Below, in pieces: positions 20,424 through 28,141 of a stretch of 32,559 nucleotides of DNA. Below the pieces are notes generated by a model, which saw only the letters and a program-made list of their open reading frames with translations, did not search any database and had not been told where the DNA came from. The stretch's first letter is position 1. Each line of letters begins with the position of its first letter. The stretch lies in IMG/VR virus record IMGVR_UViG_3300043419_000447, positions 1 through 32,559 of that record; one strand, given 5' to 3'. Made by a program: the position numbers and the translations under genes. Source of the stretch: a virus.

Positions 20424-21778
20424 TGAAACCGACGGCAGAAATGGCAGAGGAAGCGCGGCGCGGGCTTGCATGGCGAGCCGAATACAAGCGCGGCGGCACA
20501 GCGGTCGGAGTGGCACGCGCTCGTGACATTAGCAATCGTTCCAATCTCTCACCGGAAACAATCCGACGCATGGTTTCATATTTCGCGCGGCATGAGGTAG
20601 ACAAACAAGCCGAGGGATTCCGACAAGGTGAAGAAGGCTACCCATCAGCCGGGCGAATCGCATGGGCGCTCTGGGGCGGCGACGCTGGGCAGACATGGGC
20701 AAATCAACAATCAAAACAACTCGAAAACTCTATGATCGAAATCGAAAACAAGGCAGCGAAGGTGAAGCTGAATGACCATGTGGATAAGTTCAGCGTGGAC
20801 AAGCTGATTGATGACATTGCCAAAGTCTACGGCATGAAGGCGGTGGAAAACTCTTACGCGTTCGGAGAGATCGTGGCTTGTGCTGACAATGCCGTCGATA
20901 CTCTAGAAGTCGAAATACACTCCGGCGGCGGAAGCGTCTTTGAAGGTTACCGAATCTTCAACGAGATGAAGAAGCTGCGCGAACGCGGCGTTTACGTCAC
21001 CGCACGCATAAACACGCTCGCGGCATCCATGGGCAGCGTCATCGCGATGGCAGCCGATAAAGTGGAAATCGCCAGCAACGGAAAAATCATGATCCACGAA
21101 GCGAGCGGCGGCGCTCAAGGCGATAGCGAAACATTGCTACGCTATGCCGAGCTTCTCGAAAACATCAGCGACGAAATCGCCGGTATCTATGCTGAGAAAA
21201 CCAAGCGAGACAAGGATGACATCCGTAAGTTGATGAAAAAAGAGACTTGGATGACAGCAGATCAAGCGATCGAGTTAGGATTCGCAGATGAAATTTTTGA
21301 CACCAACGCAAAGGCAATGAGCATTCTGGACAAATTCCGCCCTGATGCAGTCTTGACTGAAAAAGTTCAAGGACTGGAAGCAAGCCTCGAATCCGCGCAA
21401 GCCGAGATCACCGAGATGACCGCAGCATTGACCGAGCGCACTGGTGACTTGGAAAACGCCATCAGCGAACTTGCCACCATTAAGGCGCAACTCGACGAGA
21501 TCACAGCAGAGCGCGAAACGCTGACCGCTTCGCTCACTGAAGCTCAAAGCAAAGTTGCCGAACTGGAAGCCAGCATCGTGGAAGCTAGCACTTCCGCCGA
21601 GGCTCGCGCTGCCGAGATCGTCGCTCAGGCTGGCATCGCTCCTCTCGACGTTGCTTCCGATGAACAGCCGGAAGAAATCAACGCTGAACAACTTCGCGCC
21701 AAAATCGAAGCAATCGCTGACCCGAAAGCTCGCTTGGAAGCGCGTCTCAAAAACTGGGACAAACTCAACTCTCACTAA
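20423..21778 (+). CDS. Head maturation protease (ClpP/S49-like) fused to scaffold, with extra N-terminal domain
   Basis: A 451-residue fusion. Residues 1-100 are a domain (GLAWRAEYKRGG ... RMVSYFARHEVD ... RIAWALWGGDAG) that I have seen in phage virion genes but cannot name. Residues 105-310 are a ClpP-like protease: HSGGGSVFEG (166-175), Ser202 in LAASMGS and His225 in KIMIHEA. Residues 310-451 are a long coiled coil with the composition of a capsid scaffold. An internal ATG at 21317 could release the scaffold alone, as lambda Nu3 is made from within C. A second internal ATG at 20732 would start the protease without the extra domain. Confidence 0.85.
   Translation: MKPTAEMAEEARRGLAWRAEYKRGGTAVGVARARDISNRSNLSPETIRRMVSYFARHEVDKQAEGFRQGEEGYPSAGRIAWALWGGDAGQTWANQQSKQLENSMIEIENKAAKVKLNDHVDKFSVDKLIDDIAKVYGMKAVENSYAFGEIVACADNAVDTLEVEIHSGGGSVFEGYRIFNEMKKLRERGVYVTARINTLAASMGSVIAMAADKVEIASNGKIMIHEASGGAQGDSETLLRYAELLENISDEIAGIYAEKTKRDKDDIRKLMKKETWMTADQAIELGFADEIFDTNAKAMSILDKFRPDAVLTEKVQGLEASLESAQAEITEMTAALTERTGDLENAISELATIKAQLDEITAERETLTASLTEAQSKVAELEASIVEASTSAEARAAEIVAQAGIAPLDVASDEQPEEINAEQLRAKIEAIADPKARLEARLKNWDKLNSH
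21297..21304 (+). promoter_or_regulatory. TTGACACC element, copy 3, before an internal ATG of the protease-scaffold gene
   Basis: It lies inside the protease gene, 20 nt before the in-frame ATG at 21317. The wider context TTTTGACACCAACGCAAAGG, followed by CAATG, is similar to copies 4 and 5 at real gene starts. Confidence 0.48.
21317..21778 (+). CDS. Nested scaffold protein from an internal start (predicted)
   Basis: The internal ATG at codon 299 of the protease gene would give a 153-residue protein, MSILDKFRPDA followed by about 90 residues of coiled coil rich in Glu, Ala and Thr, then a basic end ARLEARLKNWDKLN. This is the size and composition of a capsid scaffold, and lambda-like phages commonly make the scaffold from an internal start within the protease gene. 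The TTGACACC element 20 nt upstream matches that of neighbouring genes. The start is not proven. Confidence 0.5.
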   Translation: MSILDKFRPDAVLTEKVQGLEASLESAQAEITEMTAALTERTGDLENAISELATIKAQLDEITAERETLTASLTEAQSKVAELEASIVEASTSAEARAAEIVAQAGIAPLDVASDEQPEEINAEQLRAKIEAIADPKARLEARLKNWDKLNSH

Positions 21779-21788
21779 CTAAAAAACA

Positions 21789-22652
21789 ATGGCTAACACA
21801 TTCGACTCCGCATTGGTGACGGACGTTCTTCGCGATACCGCGATCACCGTTCTTCAATCTCGCTTGGCTCCCTTGAACTCTTTCTCGAAAGACTTCACCG
21901 CTGAAGCCGTCAAACCTCGCGCCACGATCCAAGTTCCGATCGCGACCGCTGGTTCCACCACTCAAACCAACGCTACCGACTTCGAAAGCGGCAACAGCAC
22001 GCTCGACAACGTCGCCGTTACGGTGAATCAATACAGCAACTCGTTTGCCCTGAGCAATGAGGAGCTAAACCAAGGCTTCCGCCTGGAGAACATCGCCAAG
22101 ATCAACCTGCATCAGTTGGCAAACAAAATCATCGACATCGCTCTGACTCCAGTGACGACCACCAACTTCGGTTCGGCTGTCGTGGACAAAGACACCGCTG
22201 CTGATGTTGGCGTGGCCGACCTCAAGGCTCTGTGGGCCGCTCTGAAAGATGGCGACGTCCGTAACGTGATCTTGGATGGCTCGATCTACGCTCAGTTTCT
22301 TCCCTCCAACTTGGAAGCGTTCCAACTCGCTTCCGGTGGCAAGAACGTCGGCATGTATGGCTTTGACTTCTTCAGCTACAATAACCGCTGGACTGGCGCT
22401 GGTGCTAACATCCGCGGCTTCGCTTGCTCTCCTCAAGCTATCGCCGTTGCTTCCGGAGTTCCTGTGGCTTCCGCAGTTGCTTCTGACATGGTATCGCAAG
22501 ACACCGTGGTCATTCCTGACCTTGGCTTGTCCGTGCAGATGAACATGTGGGTCAGCCGTCAGAGCCGCTCGCTCTGGGCATCCTACGATGTGATGTTCGG
22601 TGCTGCTAAAGCAGATGGATCCGCTCTGAAGATCCTCACTCTCACTCCCTAA
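21789..22652 (+). CDS. Major capsid protein
   Basis: A 287-residue protein right after the protease-scaffold gene, the standard place for the capsid protein. It opens MANTFDSALVTDVLRDTAI and has SKDFTAEAVKPRATIQVPI, then VTVNQYSNSFALSNEEL. This pattern, with a basic-to-neutral N-terminal arm and a beta-rich P-domain-like region, is seen in phage major capsid proteins. Codon choice is visibly different from its neighbours (many GCT, CTC, ACC and AAC codons), as expected for a very abundant protein. Whether it is a strict HK97 fold is not resolved here. The stop overlaps the next ATG by one base. Confidence 0.82.
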   Translation: MANTFDSALVTDVLRDTAITVLQSRLAPLNSFSKDFTAEAVKPRATIQVPIATAGSTTQTNATDFESGNSTLDNVAVTVNQYSNSFALSNEELNQGFRLENIAKINLHQLANKIIDIALTPVTTTNFGSAVVDKDTAADVGVADLKALWAALKDGDVRNVILDGSIYAQFLPSNLEAFQLASGGKNVGMYGFDFFSYNNRWTGAGANIRGFACSPQAIAVASGVPVASAVASDMVSQDTVVIPDLGLSVQMNMWVSRQSRSLWASYDVMFGAAKADGSALKILTLTP

Positions 22653-22861
22653 TGTTCTTGGTGGTTTCTAGCATGGGTGTAACGACTGCCGCAGGTTACT
22701 CTGCGGCAGTCAAAACCGCTCAGGATTTAGCCGACGAAACGAACGAAAAAGCTCGCATCTACCGGATGCCTTCCGCCGTTGAATTTGTCGCTTGCCCTCG
22801 CCGTCAACCTGTGCAAGAATCCGCAGCGCCGCAGCCGAAGAAAAAGGCGAAGCGCAAATGA
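22652..22861 (+). CDS. Small protein with lysine-rich tail
   Basis: A 69-residue protein with a TAATG start overlapping the capsid stop. The C-terminal ten residues are Pro/Lys-rich (QPKKKAKRK), so it may bind DNA or the acidic capsid. It falls in the operon of the capsid gene, before the terminator. I do not recognise a family. The N-terminal 20 residues are hydrophobic (MFLVVSSMGVTTAAGYSAAV). Confidence 0.55.
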   Translation: MFLVVSSMGVTTAAGYSAAVKTAQDLADETNEKARIYRMPSAVEFVACPRRQPVQESAAPQPKKKAKRK

Positions 22862-22890
22862 CTTTTATCGGTGTTGTTTCACGCATGGTT

Positions 22891-22929
22891 CCCCTCTCGC
22901 TTTAACCGGCGGGAGGGGTTCTTTGTTTT
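22891..22929 (+). terminator. Strong rho-independent terminator after the capsid genes
   Basis: CCCCTCTCGC (22891-22900) pairs with GCGGGAGGGG (22909-22918) over 10 bp with one G-U pair and an 8-base loop. The T-rich tail TTCTTTGTTTT (22919-22929) follows. This is the clearest terminator in the window. It should reduce tail-gene expression relative to the capsid and would set the head-to-tail protein ratio. Confidence 0.82.
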
Positions 22930-22935
22930 GACACC
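22928..22935 (+). promoter_or_regulatory. TTGACACC element, copy 4, just after the terminator
   Basis: It begins within the T-tail of the terminator and lies 19 nt before the ATG at 22947. The context TTTTGACACCACGCCCAAAG, followed by CATGAG, matches copy 5 at 24358 closely. Confidence 0.55.
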
Positions 22936-22946
22936 ACGCCCAAAGC

Positions 22947-23261
22947 ATGAGCCTTCTGGACGACTTCATGCTTTCCCACAATGACGAATGCGATTCGACG
23001 ATGGGAACGTCTTCAATGGTCTGCAATGGGCAGACGTTCGCCGTAGTTGATAACATCACCAGTAAATCAGTGGAAGGCGAATTTGGAGGCCTGGAGCCGC
23101 AAGTGCGCGGCGTGGTGACCGCTCAACCAAGCGATGTAACTTCGCCACTGGCGATGCTCAACAAGCGCTGCACGATTGGAGGCGTAGCGTATCGCGTGAC
23201 GCAAGTGGAGATCGGCACGATTGGAGTTCATTTCACGCTAGCAGACCCGAACGAGCGATGA
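22947..23261 (+). CDS. Head-tail joining protein (candidate)
   Basis: A 104-residue protein, first gene after the capsid terminator. The N-terminus SLLDDFMLSHNDE resembles head-tail adaptors, which often start with a short L-D-D-F helix. The rest is beta-rich (VAYRVTQVEIGTIGVHFTLAD), as in the FII/gp9 class. The role is inferred from position between capsid and the tail genes. No Shine-Dalgarno site is present; the TTGACACC element is the only conserved sequence upstream. It overlaps the next gene by ATGA. Confidence 0.58.
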   Translation: MSLLDDFMLSHNDECDSTMGTSSMVCNGQTFAVVDNITSKSVEGEFGGLEPQVRGVVTAQPSDVTSPLAMLNKRCTIGGVAYRVTQVEIGTIGVHFTLADPNER

Positions 23262-23956
23262 TCGAAGTAAGAATAAGTCCTCGCCAACTCGCGAAGTTGG
23301 AGTCCGAGATAAAAGAGTTCACTCGAAAATCCGGCGTTGCAGTCGCCGAGACTGTGGCAATCATCGGACACGAAGCGGCAAAGGAACTAGCCAGCAAAAT
23401 TCAGCCGTGGGGGATGTCTCAGGCAGTTGGGACGAAGTATGAACTCAACATTCTGAAGCAGGTGCAGAAGGCTGCACGATGGGCGAACTACAAAGGCACG
23501 CAAGGCGACATCGCTAGCGTCCACAGCCAGTATCGGAATCGACGCGGCTCGGTGACGGTTAGACCGCCAAGAACATTCCAGCCAAAAAGTCACATCATCG
23601 ACAAGCAGGAGATCCTCAATTACGCGAAGCAAAAGCAGAAGAATGCCGGGATCGCAAAATCTGGATGGGTGGCAGCAGGTGAAAACATCGACTCGCCACT
23701 GCTCAAGACGAGTCGCGGGAAATTCAAGCGCATGAAAGGCGTTGCAAAGTGGATTCGTCGTCATGCATCAGACAAGACTGGCGAGTCGAGAATGATCAAG
23801 CGGCAACTCATCAGCAGCTCTGTGCTGCTCACAAATAAGGTGGACTATGCTTACGCATCAGGAAGCCCGAATCGGGGATATGTCGAGAAGTCAATCGCGA
23901 CTGGATACCGCAAGAGCATAAACGCAATCAGAAAACTCATAAAAAATCTCAAATGA
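23258..23956 (+). CDS. Minor tail protein/neck protein (gpZ or gp10-like)
   Basis: A 232-residue basic protein (many Lys and Arg). The first 50 residues form a helical start (RQLAKLESEIKEFTRKSGVAVAETVAI), and the C-terminal part includes a helix-rich region ending VEKSIATGYRKSINAIRKL. This is the general pattern of HK97 gp10/lambda gpZ-type proteins, which join tail to head. In most siphophages the gene lies just after the head-tail joining gene, as here. Family assignment is tentative. Confidence 0.6.
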   Translation: MIEVRISPRQLAKLESEIKEFTRKSGVAVAETVAIIGHEAAKELASKIQPWGMSQAVGTKYELNILKQVQKAARWANYKGTQGDIASVHSQYRNRRGSVTVRPPRTFQPKSHIIDKQEILNYAKQKQKNAGIAKSGWVAAGENIDSPLLKTSRGKFKRMKGVAKWIRRHASDKTGESRMIKRQLISSSVLLTNKVDYAYASGSPNRGYVEKSIATGYRKSINAIRKLIKNLK

Positions 23957-24354
23957 CCACTCAACAAATCAAGCAAGCAATCGTTTCAATCATTGGCGCG
24001 AACATTCCAGACATTCCAACGGTGGATGCCGAGCAGTTCTCCGAGGTGGAGTTGCCGTTCATTGGTGTTACGATGACCACAGAGCGCATTTCCAACGCTT
24101 TGCCTAAAGCATATCGCGGAACGGTGGAGATCAAGCTAAGGGCGCATTCTGGCGACTCTCTGACGGTTGATAATATCAACGACATAACCAACGACTTGGA
24201 GACGATACTGGCTGCCGGGTTCGCGGATCTAATCAATGCCGAATTGAATGGCATCTGCATCGACTACTTCGCCCAGAATGGCGGCGTGCCTCAGTGGGAG
24301 AATGACAGCTTGGAATGCTCGTTCGATTGCGACATCGTATTTCAAACCACATAA
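23953..24354 (+). CDS. Tail terminator-like protein (gpU position)
   Basis: A 133-residue protein with alternating strands and helices: a helix MTTQQIKQAIVSIIG, then ELPFIGVTMTTERISN, then TVEIKLRAHSGDSLTV and a helix DITNDLETILA. The layout is close to tail terminator proteins (lambda gpU), which cap the tail tube and set its length. It lies directly before the tail-tube gene. ATGA overlap with the previous gene fixes the start. The C-terminus has three Cys residues, which may be incidental. Confidence 0.58.
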   Translation: MTTQQIKQAIVSIIGANIPDIPTVDAEQFSEVELPFIGVTMTTERISNALPKAYRGTVEIKLRAHSGDSLTVDNINDITNDLETILAAGFADLINAELNGICIDYFAQNGGVPQWENDSLECSFDCDIVFQTT

Positions 24355-24357
24355 TTT

Positions 24358-24365
24358 TTGACACC
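24358..24365 (+). promoter_or_regulatory. TTGACACC element, copy 5
   Basis: It lies in the 22-base gap after the tail-terminator gene, 19 nt before the ATG at 24377. An earlier ATG at 24366 directly follows the element but is in a different frame. The context TTTTGACACCATGCAAAGAG, then CATGG, is nearly the same as that of copy 4. Confidence 0.55.
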
Positions 24366-24376
24366 ATGCAAAGAGC

Positions 24377-24754
24377 ATGGCGACTTTACTTGGTGCGACT
24401 AACGGCGTTTGGGGTATTCCACTCCAGCAAACTGGATTTCTCTTGGAAGGCGTGACTTGGAGCTACAAGTGCCAGACCAAGCACGTTATGAACGTGACAG
24501 GTGACCGCACAGGACGCAGCGACTTTGACGAAGACTGCACGATCGCTTTGAACGGCAAGATCCCATCAGCCAGCGCATTCGCTGGTAGCATCAGCACAAG
24601 TATCTCACTCGCCACTGTTCCAGCTGATCATCTAATTGCCGCCATGAATGCTGGCATGACAATCATTGACACCATCGAGGTGACGCAAGCTGCCGATGAC
24701 TATCGTTCGATTTCGCTTTCAGCCACCTACGTTCCGACGATCACCGCATCATAA
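24377..24754 (+). CDS. Major tail-tube protein (candidate)
   Basis: A 125-residue beta-rich protein: GIPLQQTGFLLEGVTWSYKC, DEDCTIALNG, then alternating strands to SLSATYVPTITAS. Tail-tube proteins are of this size class and fold, and the order tail terminator, tube, chaperones, tape measure is standard. No family-specific motif is decisive, so the call is mainly from position and beta content. The strong upstream element fits a highly expressed gene. It is followed by 14 bases with no feature. Confidence 0.6.
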   Translation: MATLLGATNGVWGIPLQQTGFLLEGVTWSYKCQTKHVMNVTGDRTGRSDFDEDCTIALNGKIPSASAFAGSISTSISLATVPADHLIAAMNAGMTIIDTIEVTQAADDYRSISLSATYVPTITAS

Positions 24755-24768
24755 AATATCCAAAATAG

Positions 24769-25470
24769 ATGAATAAGCCATACACAGGCGTGCGCGGCGA
24801 TAGTGTCGCGCACATCATGCAGGAAGTCACCGACCCAAAGCTGGCGGCGGCAATTATTAGCATCGACGTTCCGCTGCATCCGACAGCACCGATGCGCGTG
24901 ATCGTAGGCGAAGGGATCAGAAGTCAGCGCATCATATGGCAGTTCTGCGGCGCTTCGCCAACTGGCAACACGGCTGGGACTGTGATAAAGGCATGGCACG
25001 ACGAATCATGGCTAGCCAAGAATCCAGACCACACGCTTGCCAAGATCAAGAAAGCATTTTCGGCAATGTTCTTGATGGCGGAACAGGCGAAGACTGGCGA
25101 GCAGCATTTCAGCAAATGCACGCACGCGGACACAGTTCGAACAGCGAACACGCCGGCGGCGGCTACGCTTGTGGCCCTAGGGCATCCGTGCCTTGGCTTC
25201 ACTTGGTTCTCGGATTCAATGTGGTGGCACTTTGACCGCGCGGCGGCTGTCGATCTCGATCTCTGGATGGATCGCGAGATTCACGAAAAGCTACCAACTG
25301 CGGATCTAAGCTACATCAAGGCGGCGCTCTTGAACTGGAAGCAACTCCTGCATGACATCAAATCACCGACGCACACGGCGGTTAAGAACAAAGGACGAAC
25401 AGCCTACGTCGGCAAGGATGACGACCAGAAGACCATTCTCACACTCGAAAAACTACTCTACAGAAAATGA
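24769..25470 (+). CDS. Hypothetical protein in the tail operon
   Basis: A 233-residue protein between the tail tube and the tail-assembly chaperones. The sequence contains two Trp-rich segments, FTWFSDSMWWHF (about 148-159) and LDLWMDREIHEKL, and an Ala-rich helix around TPAAATLVALGHPCLG. I do not recognise a family, and an extra gene is not usual here. It might be a tail-specific accessory protein unique to this phage group. No RBS of note. Confidence 0.6.
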   Translation: MNKPYTGVRGDSVAHIMQEVTDPKLAAAIISIDVPLHPTAPMRVIVGEGIRSQRIIWQFCGASPTGNTAGTVIKAWHDESWLAKNPDHTLAKIKKAFSAMFLMAEQAKTGEQHFSKCTHADTVRTANTPAAATLVALGHPCLGFTWFSDSMWWHFDRAAAVDLDLWMDREIHEKLPTADLSYIKAALLNWKQLLHDIKSPTHTAVKNKGRTAYVGKDDDQKTILTLEKLLYRK

Positions 25471-25832
25471 ACACTACTCCAATAATCCAAGGCAAGGAAC
25501 TGCGACCACTCAACCACTTTATCTGGGCAAGGCTATGTGAGCTGCTACCAGAGGAGAAGCGCCGGGGGAAATCGCACAGCACGATTCTGATTTACGGATA
25601 CGCGGCGCTTGCAATGAGCAGCGCGGCAGACGTTAAAAAAGCAATGCGATGCGATGATGATTTCTTCGACGCGATCACCAACGTTTGTTTGGAGCTCAGC
25701 GAGGACGAGGAGAACGAGATCGGCACTTACGTCCAAGGAACGATCAACCGATGGGAGGCGGCGCAAGTCGTGACTGGCAATGAGGGAAAGCCGAAGACCG
25801 AGGAGATCCGCCAAGTGACCGATCCTTCCTGA
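25467..25832 (+). CDS. Tail assembly chaperone (G-like)
   Basis: A 121-residue protein starting in an ATGA overlap. It is helical and acidic, with a C-terminal region NEGKPKTEEIRQVTDPS. Its position before the tape measure and the heptamer GGGAAAG near its end identify it as the G-like chaperone, which binds the tape-measure protein during tail assembly. The stop TGA is at 25830-25832, but the -1 frame stays open past it (see the fusion). Confidence 0.78.
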   Translation: MNTTPIIQGKELRPLNHFIWARLCELLPEEKRRGKSHSTILIYGYAALAMSSAADVKKAMRCDDDFFDAITNVCLELSEDEENEIGTYVQGTINRWEAAQVVTGNEGKPKTEEIRQVTDPS

Positions 25833-26059
25833 TTGATTTGTTCGCGTCGGAATATGGATGGACGCAGCAACAGATCGACGAGCTACCAATCGACGAAGAA
25901 GCGGAACTGCTTCACGCGATCTTGTATCGCAAAGGCGCTAAGACTTACCGCAAAGAGATCCAGACCGAAAGCTACAGCGTTTCATTGGCAGAACTCAGGC
26001 AGGAACGTGAAATTGACACCAGCGACTTAACAGAAGGAATATCATGGCATTTACCGTAG
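25467..26059 (+). CDS. Tail assembly chaperone fusion (GT-like), by -1 frameshift
   Basis: Ribosomes slipping back one base at GGGAAAG (25784-25790) would continue from codon 25790 in the -1 frame to the TAG at 26057-26059. The product has 197 residues: 108 from the G part, then 89 including RSFLIDLFASEYGWTQQQID, the usual start of T-type domains. The -1 frame is open from 25784, directly at the slip site, so the fusion is the natural reading. The second ORF alone has only TTG as a start. Lambda uses the same heptamer. It overlaps the tape-measure gene by 16 bases. Confidence 0.8.
25784..25790 (+). promoter_or_regulatory. -1 ribosomal frameshift site GGGAAAG
   Basis: In the zero frame this reads G GGA AAG, matching the X XXY YYZ rule for tandem slippage, and it is identical to the lambda G/T heptamer. 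The -1 frame has a stop (TGA, 25781-25783) just upstream, so the site lies within the first few bases where the shift can work. No strong downstream stem is obvious, as in lambda. Confidence 0.82.
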
Positions 26060-27312
26060 ACATTCGCGGCAACGCATCGCACTTGGAGAAGACGCTGAAT
26101 AGCATGAAAGGCTCCATTGCGAGCCTTGGCAGTGCGGCGACTGCTGGAGTTGGCGCATTGACCGCGCTTGGTGCTGCTGGAGCGGCTGGAATCGCGGCGT
26201 TTGTCGCTAGCAGCAGCAAGGCGGCTAGTGATGTCGAATCGCTCACGATGCAGTTCACCACGCTACTGGGAAGCGCTGACGCGGCTGGGAAGCGCATGAA
26301 GGAGATTGTGGACTTTGCTGCCTCTACTCCTTTTGAGGTGGCAGAGCTTTCGTCAACAAGCAAGCTACTCCAAACAATGGGCGGCGATCTTCTGGCGACA
26401 GGAGACGGTCTTCGCATGGTGGGCGACGCTGCCGCGATCTCAGGTCAACCATTACAGGAAGTCGGATTGCACATCGGTCGTGTTTTTAACGCGATTACAA
26501 GCGGAACAAGCGCGGGAGAAAGCGTTTCGCGATTGCAAGAACTCGGCTTGATTACCGGCACAGTAAAGCGTGAATTTGAAGACTTGGCAGAAGCGCAGAA
26601 GAAAGGCAAAGCAGCAACGCTGACAAGCGAACAGGCGCTCGCCAAGCTGAAAGGCATTCTATCGCAAACTGACGGGGCAATGGCTAGACTTGCCGCTACC
26701 ACGGAAGGCATGAAGTCAAACCTTGCCGACAATATCACTAAGCTGCAAGTTGCATTCGGAACTGGTTTCAACAAAGGATTCAAAGACGTGCTGAAAGCAG
26801 CGAACAATTTTCTTCCTGAGCTAGAAGGCAAATTCGCCGAGGCTGGCACGATTGTCGGAAACGCTCTAAGTGAGGCAGTGCAAGGCAACACTGAGAGACT
26901 CGCTGCAATCGGGGCTTTTGCCGGGGAGATTTTTTTTGAGGGATTCAAGGCTTTTTATCTGAAGGCGATGGATGAGCTTGTTGGATTTGGAGGAAGAATG
27001 GGAGAAGTAGTAAAGAACCCAGCTTTTTTCCATAAAACACTGATGGAAGGCTTTACTCCAGAGAACTTGCAAAAAGCGAAAGAACTCGGCATAACAGAAT
27101 CACCTGCGGCATCAACCGCAAGCTATCTGCAATCAGCAATGGAGAATCTCAAAAACAGCGACACACTCAAAATGATAAGCCAGCCGTCAGCTGCGCAATC
27201 GGCCGAGGTTCGCGAAATGCCGAGAACCTTCAATGCGATGATGAAATATCTCGAGGAAATCTCACAGAATACAGAAATGAAATCGCCAGTTGGCGCAAGA
27301 TTCAGCAACTAA
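26044..27312 (+). CDS. Tape-measure protein (short)
   Basis: A 422-residue protein with an Ala/Gly-rich hydrophobic segment at about residues 26-57 (GAATAGVGALTALGAAGAAGIAAF in pieces), then STPFEVAELSSTSKLLQTMGG, a motif common in tape-measure proteins. The middle is helical with AATTEGMKSNLADNITKLQVAFG. It sets tail length and helps DNA entry. By the usual ratio of about 0.15 nm per residue the tail would be roughly 60-65 nm, short for a siphophage. The start overlaps the GT stop by 16 bases. The C-terminus ends shortly before the next ATG. Confidence 0.8.
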   Translation: MAFTVDIRGNASHLEKTLNSMKGSIASLGSAATAGVGALTALGAAGAAGIAAFVASSSKAASDVESLTMQFTTLLGSADAAGKRMKEIVDFAASTPFEVAELSSTSKLLQTMGGDLLATGDGLRMVGDAAAISGQPLQEVGLHIGRVFNAITSGTSAGESVSRLQELGLITGTVKREFEDLAEAQKKGKAATLTSEQALAKLKGILSQTDGAMARLAATTEGMKSNLADNITKLQVAFGTGFNKGFKDVLKAANNFLPELEGKFAEAGTIVGNALSEAVQGNTERLAAIGAFAGEIFFEGFKAFYLKAMDELVGFGGRMGEVVKNPAFFHKTLMEGFTPENLQKAKELGITESPAASTASYLQSAMENLKNSDTLKMISQPSAAQSAEVREMPRTFNAMMKYLEEISQNTEMKSPVGARFSN

Positions 27313-27316
27313 CACC

Positions 27317-28141
27317 ATGGCAGCTACTATATTTGGATTTGGGCCAGCAGAGATCAAGCCACAGCCCGGCTTGCAAATCTCGCGAAGTGAAGGCGGCGGC
27401 TATATCGCGACGCATGAATTCATCGTGAGGGCCGACGCGCTCGCGGATGTGGCACAGTTTTTCAACAAAGGCGACTACTTGGTTGATATTGACCCGTCAA
27501 TTCCATCGCCTCAATCTGACTACCTCAAGATCGACACGGTTTCGTTCGTTCGATCTGAGGGCGATCTTATTACGCTGAGCGTAACAGCGACTGGTGGAGA
27601 TTCCCAGTATGAAAGCGAAGGGCTTTCTCAAAACGCTCAGGCGACTTACGAACTGCGTGGTCAACTTGTTGATGTTGGCTTTGACCAGCATAGAAAATGG
27701 AAAGATCTATCTCCAAAAAGCAAGACGCTTTTAGGTAATATGCTCAATGGATATTTAACGTTCGGCTTATTTACTGAGATATTGTATATTACCACCGAGC
27801 AGGACATGAGTGTCGCTTACATTGACCAGTTTGACCCAGGCGAAGAAGATGCCATCGAATTCGCGAAAAGAATTCAACAAGGTCAGACAACTTACCAAAA
27901 GGCAGTATATACATGGAACGAGTCAACAGAAGGGAAAGATAAATTTACTACAGAGCAAGTAAGTAAATTGGGATTGGTTTCAACCCCAAGAGGCGATCCA
28001 CCAACACCATCAGATGATCGTGACTGGATGCTGACAAGCGTTTCGCAATCACAAGCTGGCGAGCTTTACAGAACAAATCTCGAATGGACGCTTTCGGAAG
28101 AAGGTAAGTTCGATGACTTCCTTTACACAGATGAAGGCTAA
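27317..28141 (+). CDS. Tail tip/hub protein (unknown family)
   Basis: A 274-residue protein directly after the tape measure. The ATG at 27317 is the first in frame after the previous stop; a longer frame from 27290 overlaps it. The protein is acidic and beta-rich at the N-terminus (FEFGPAEIK-like region, DYLVDIDPSIP), and its middle contains YLTFGLFTEILYITTEQDMS. Genes in this position normally encode the distal tail or hub. I find no diagnostic motif, so the function is by position only. Confidence 0.55.
   Translation: MAATIFGFGPAEIKPQPGLQISRSEGGGYIATHEFIVRADALADVAQFFNKGDYLVDIDPSIPSPQSDYLKIDTVSFVRSEGDLITLSVTATGGDSQYESEGLSQNAQATYELRGQLVDVGFDQHRKWKDLSPKSKTLLGNMLNGYLTFGLFTEILYITTEQDMSVAYIDQFDPGEEDAIEFAKRIQQGQTTYQKAVYTWNESTEGKDKFTTEQVSKLGLVSTPRGDPPTPSDDRDWMLTSVSQSQAGELYRTNLEWTLSEEGKFDDFLYTDEG

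Noticed and set aside
24366-24376. The ATG at 24366 as start of the tail-tube gene
   Set aside because: It is in another frame. The ATG at 24377 fits the frame and the 19-nt distance from the element.
24666-24673. A further TTGACACC inside the tail-tube gene
   Set aside because: No ATG lies 19-21 nt downstream, and the codons for Ile-Asp-Thr explain it.
26013-26020. TTGACACC before the tape-measure ATG
   Set aside because: It is 31 nt from the ATG and inside the GT coding region, so it does not fit the pattern.
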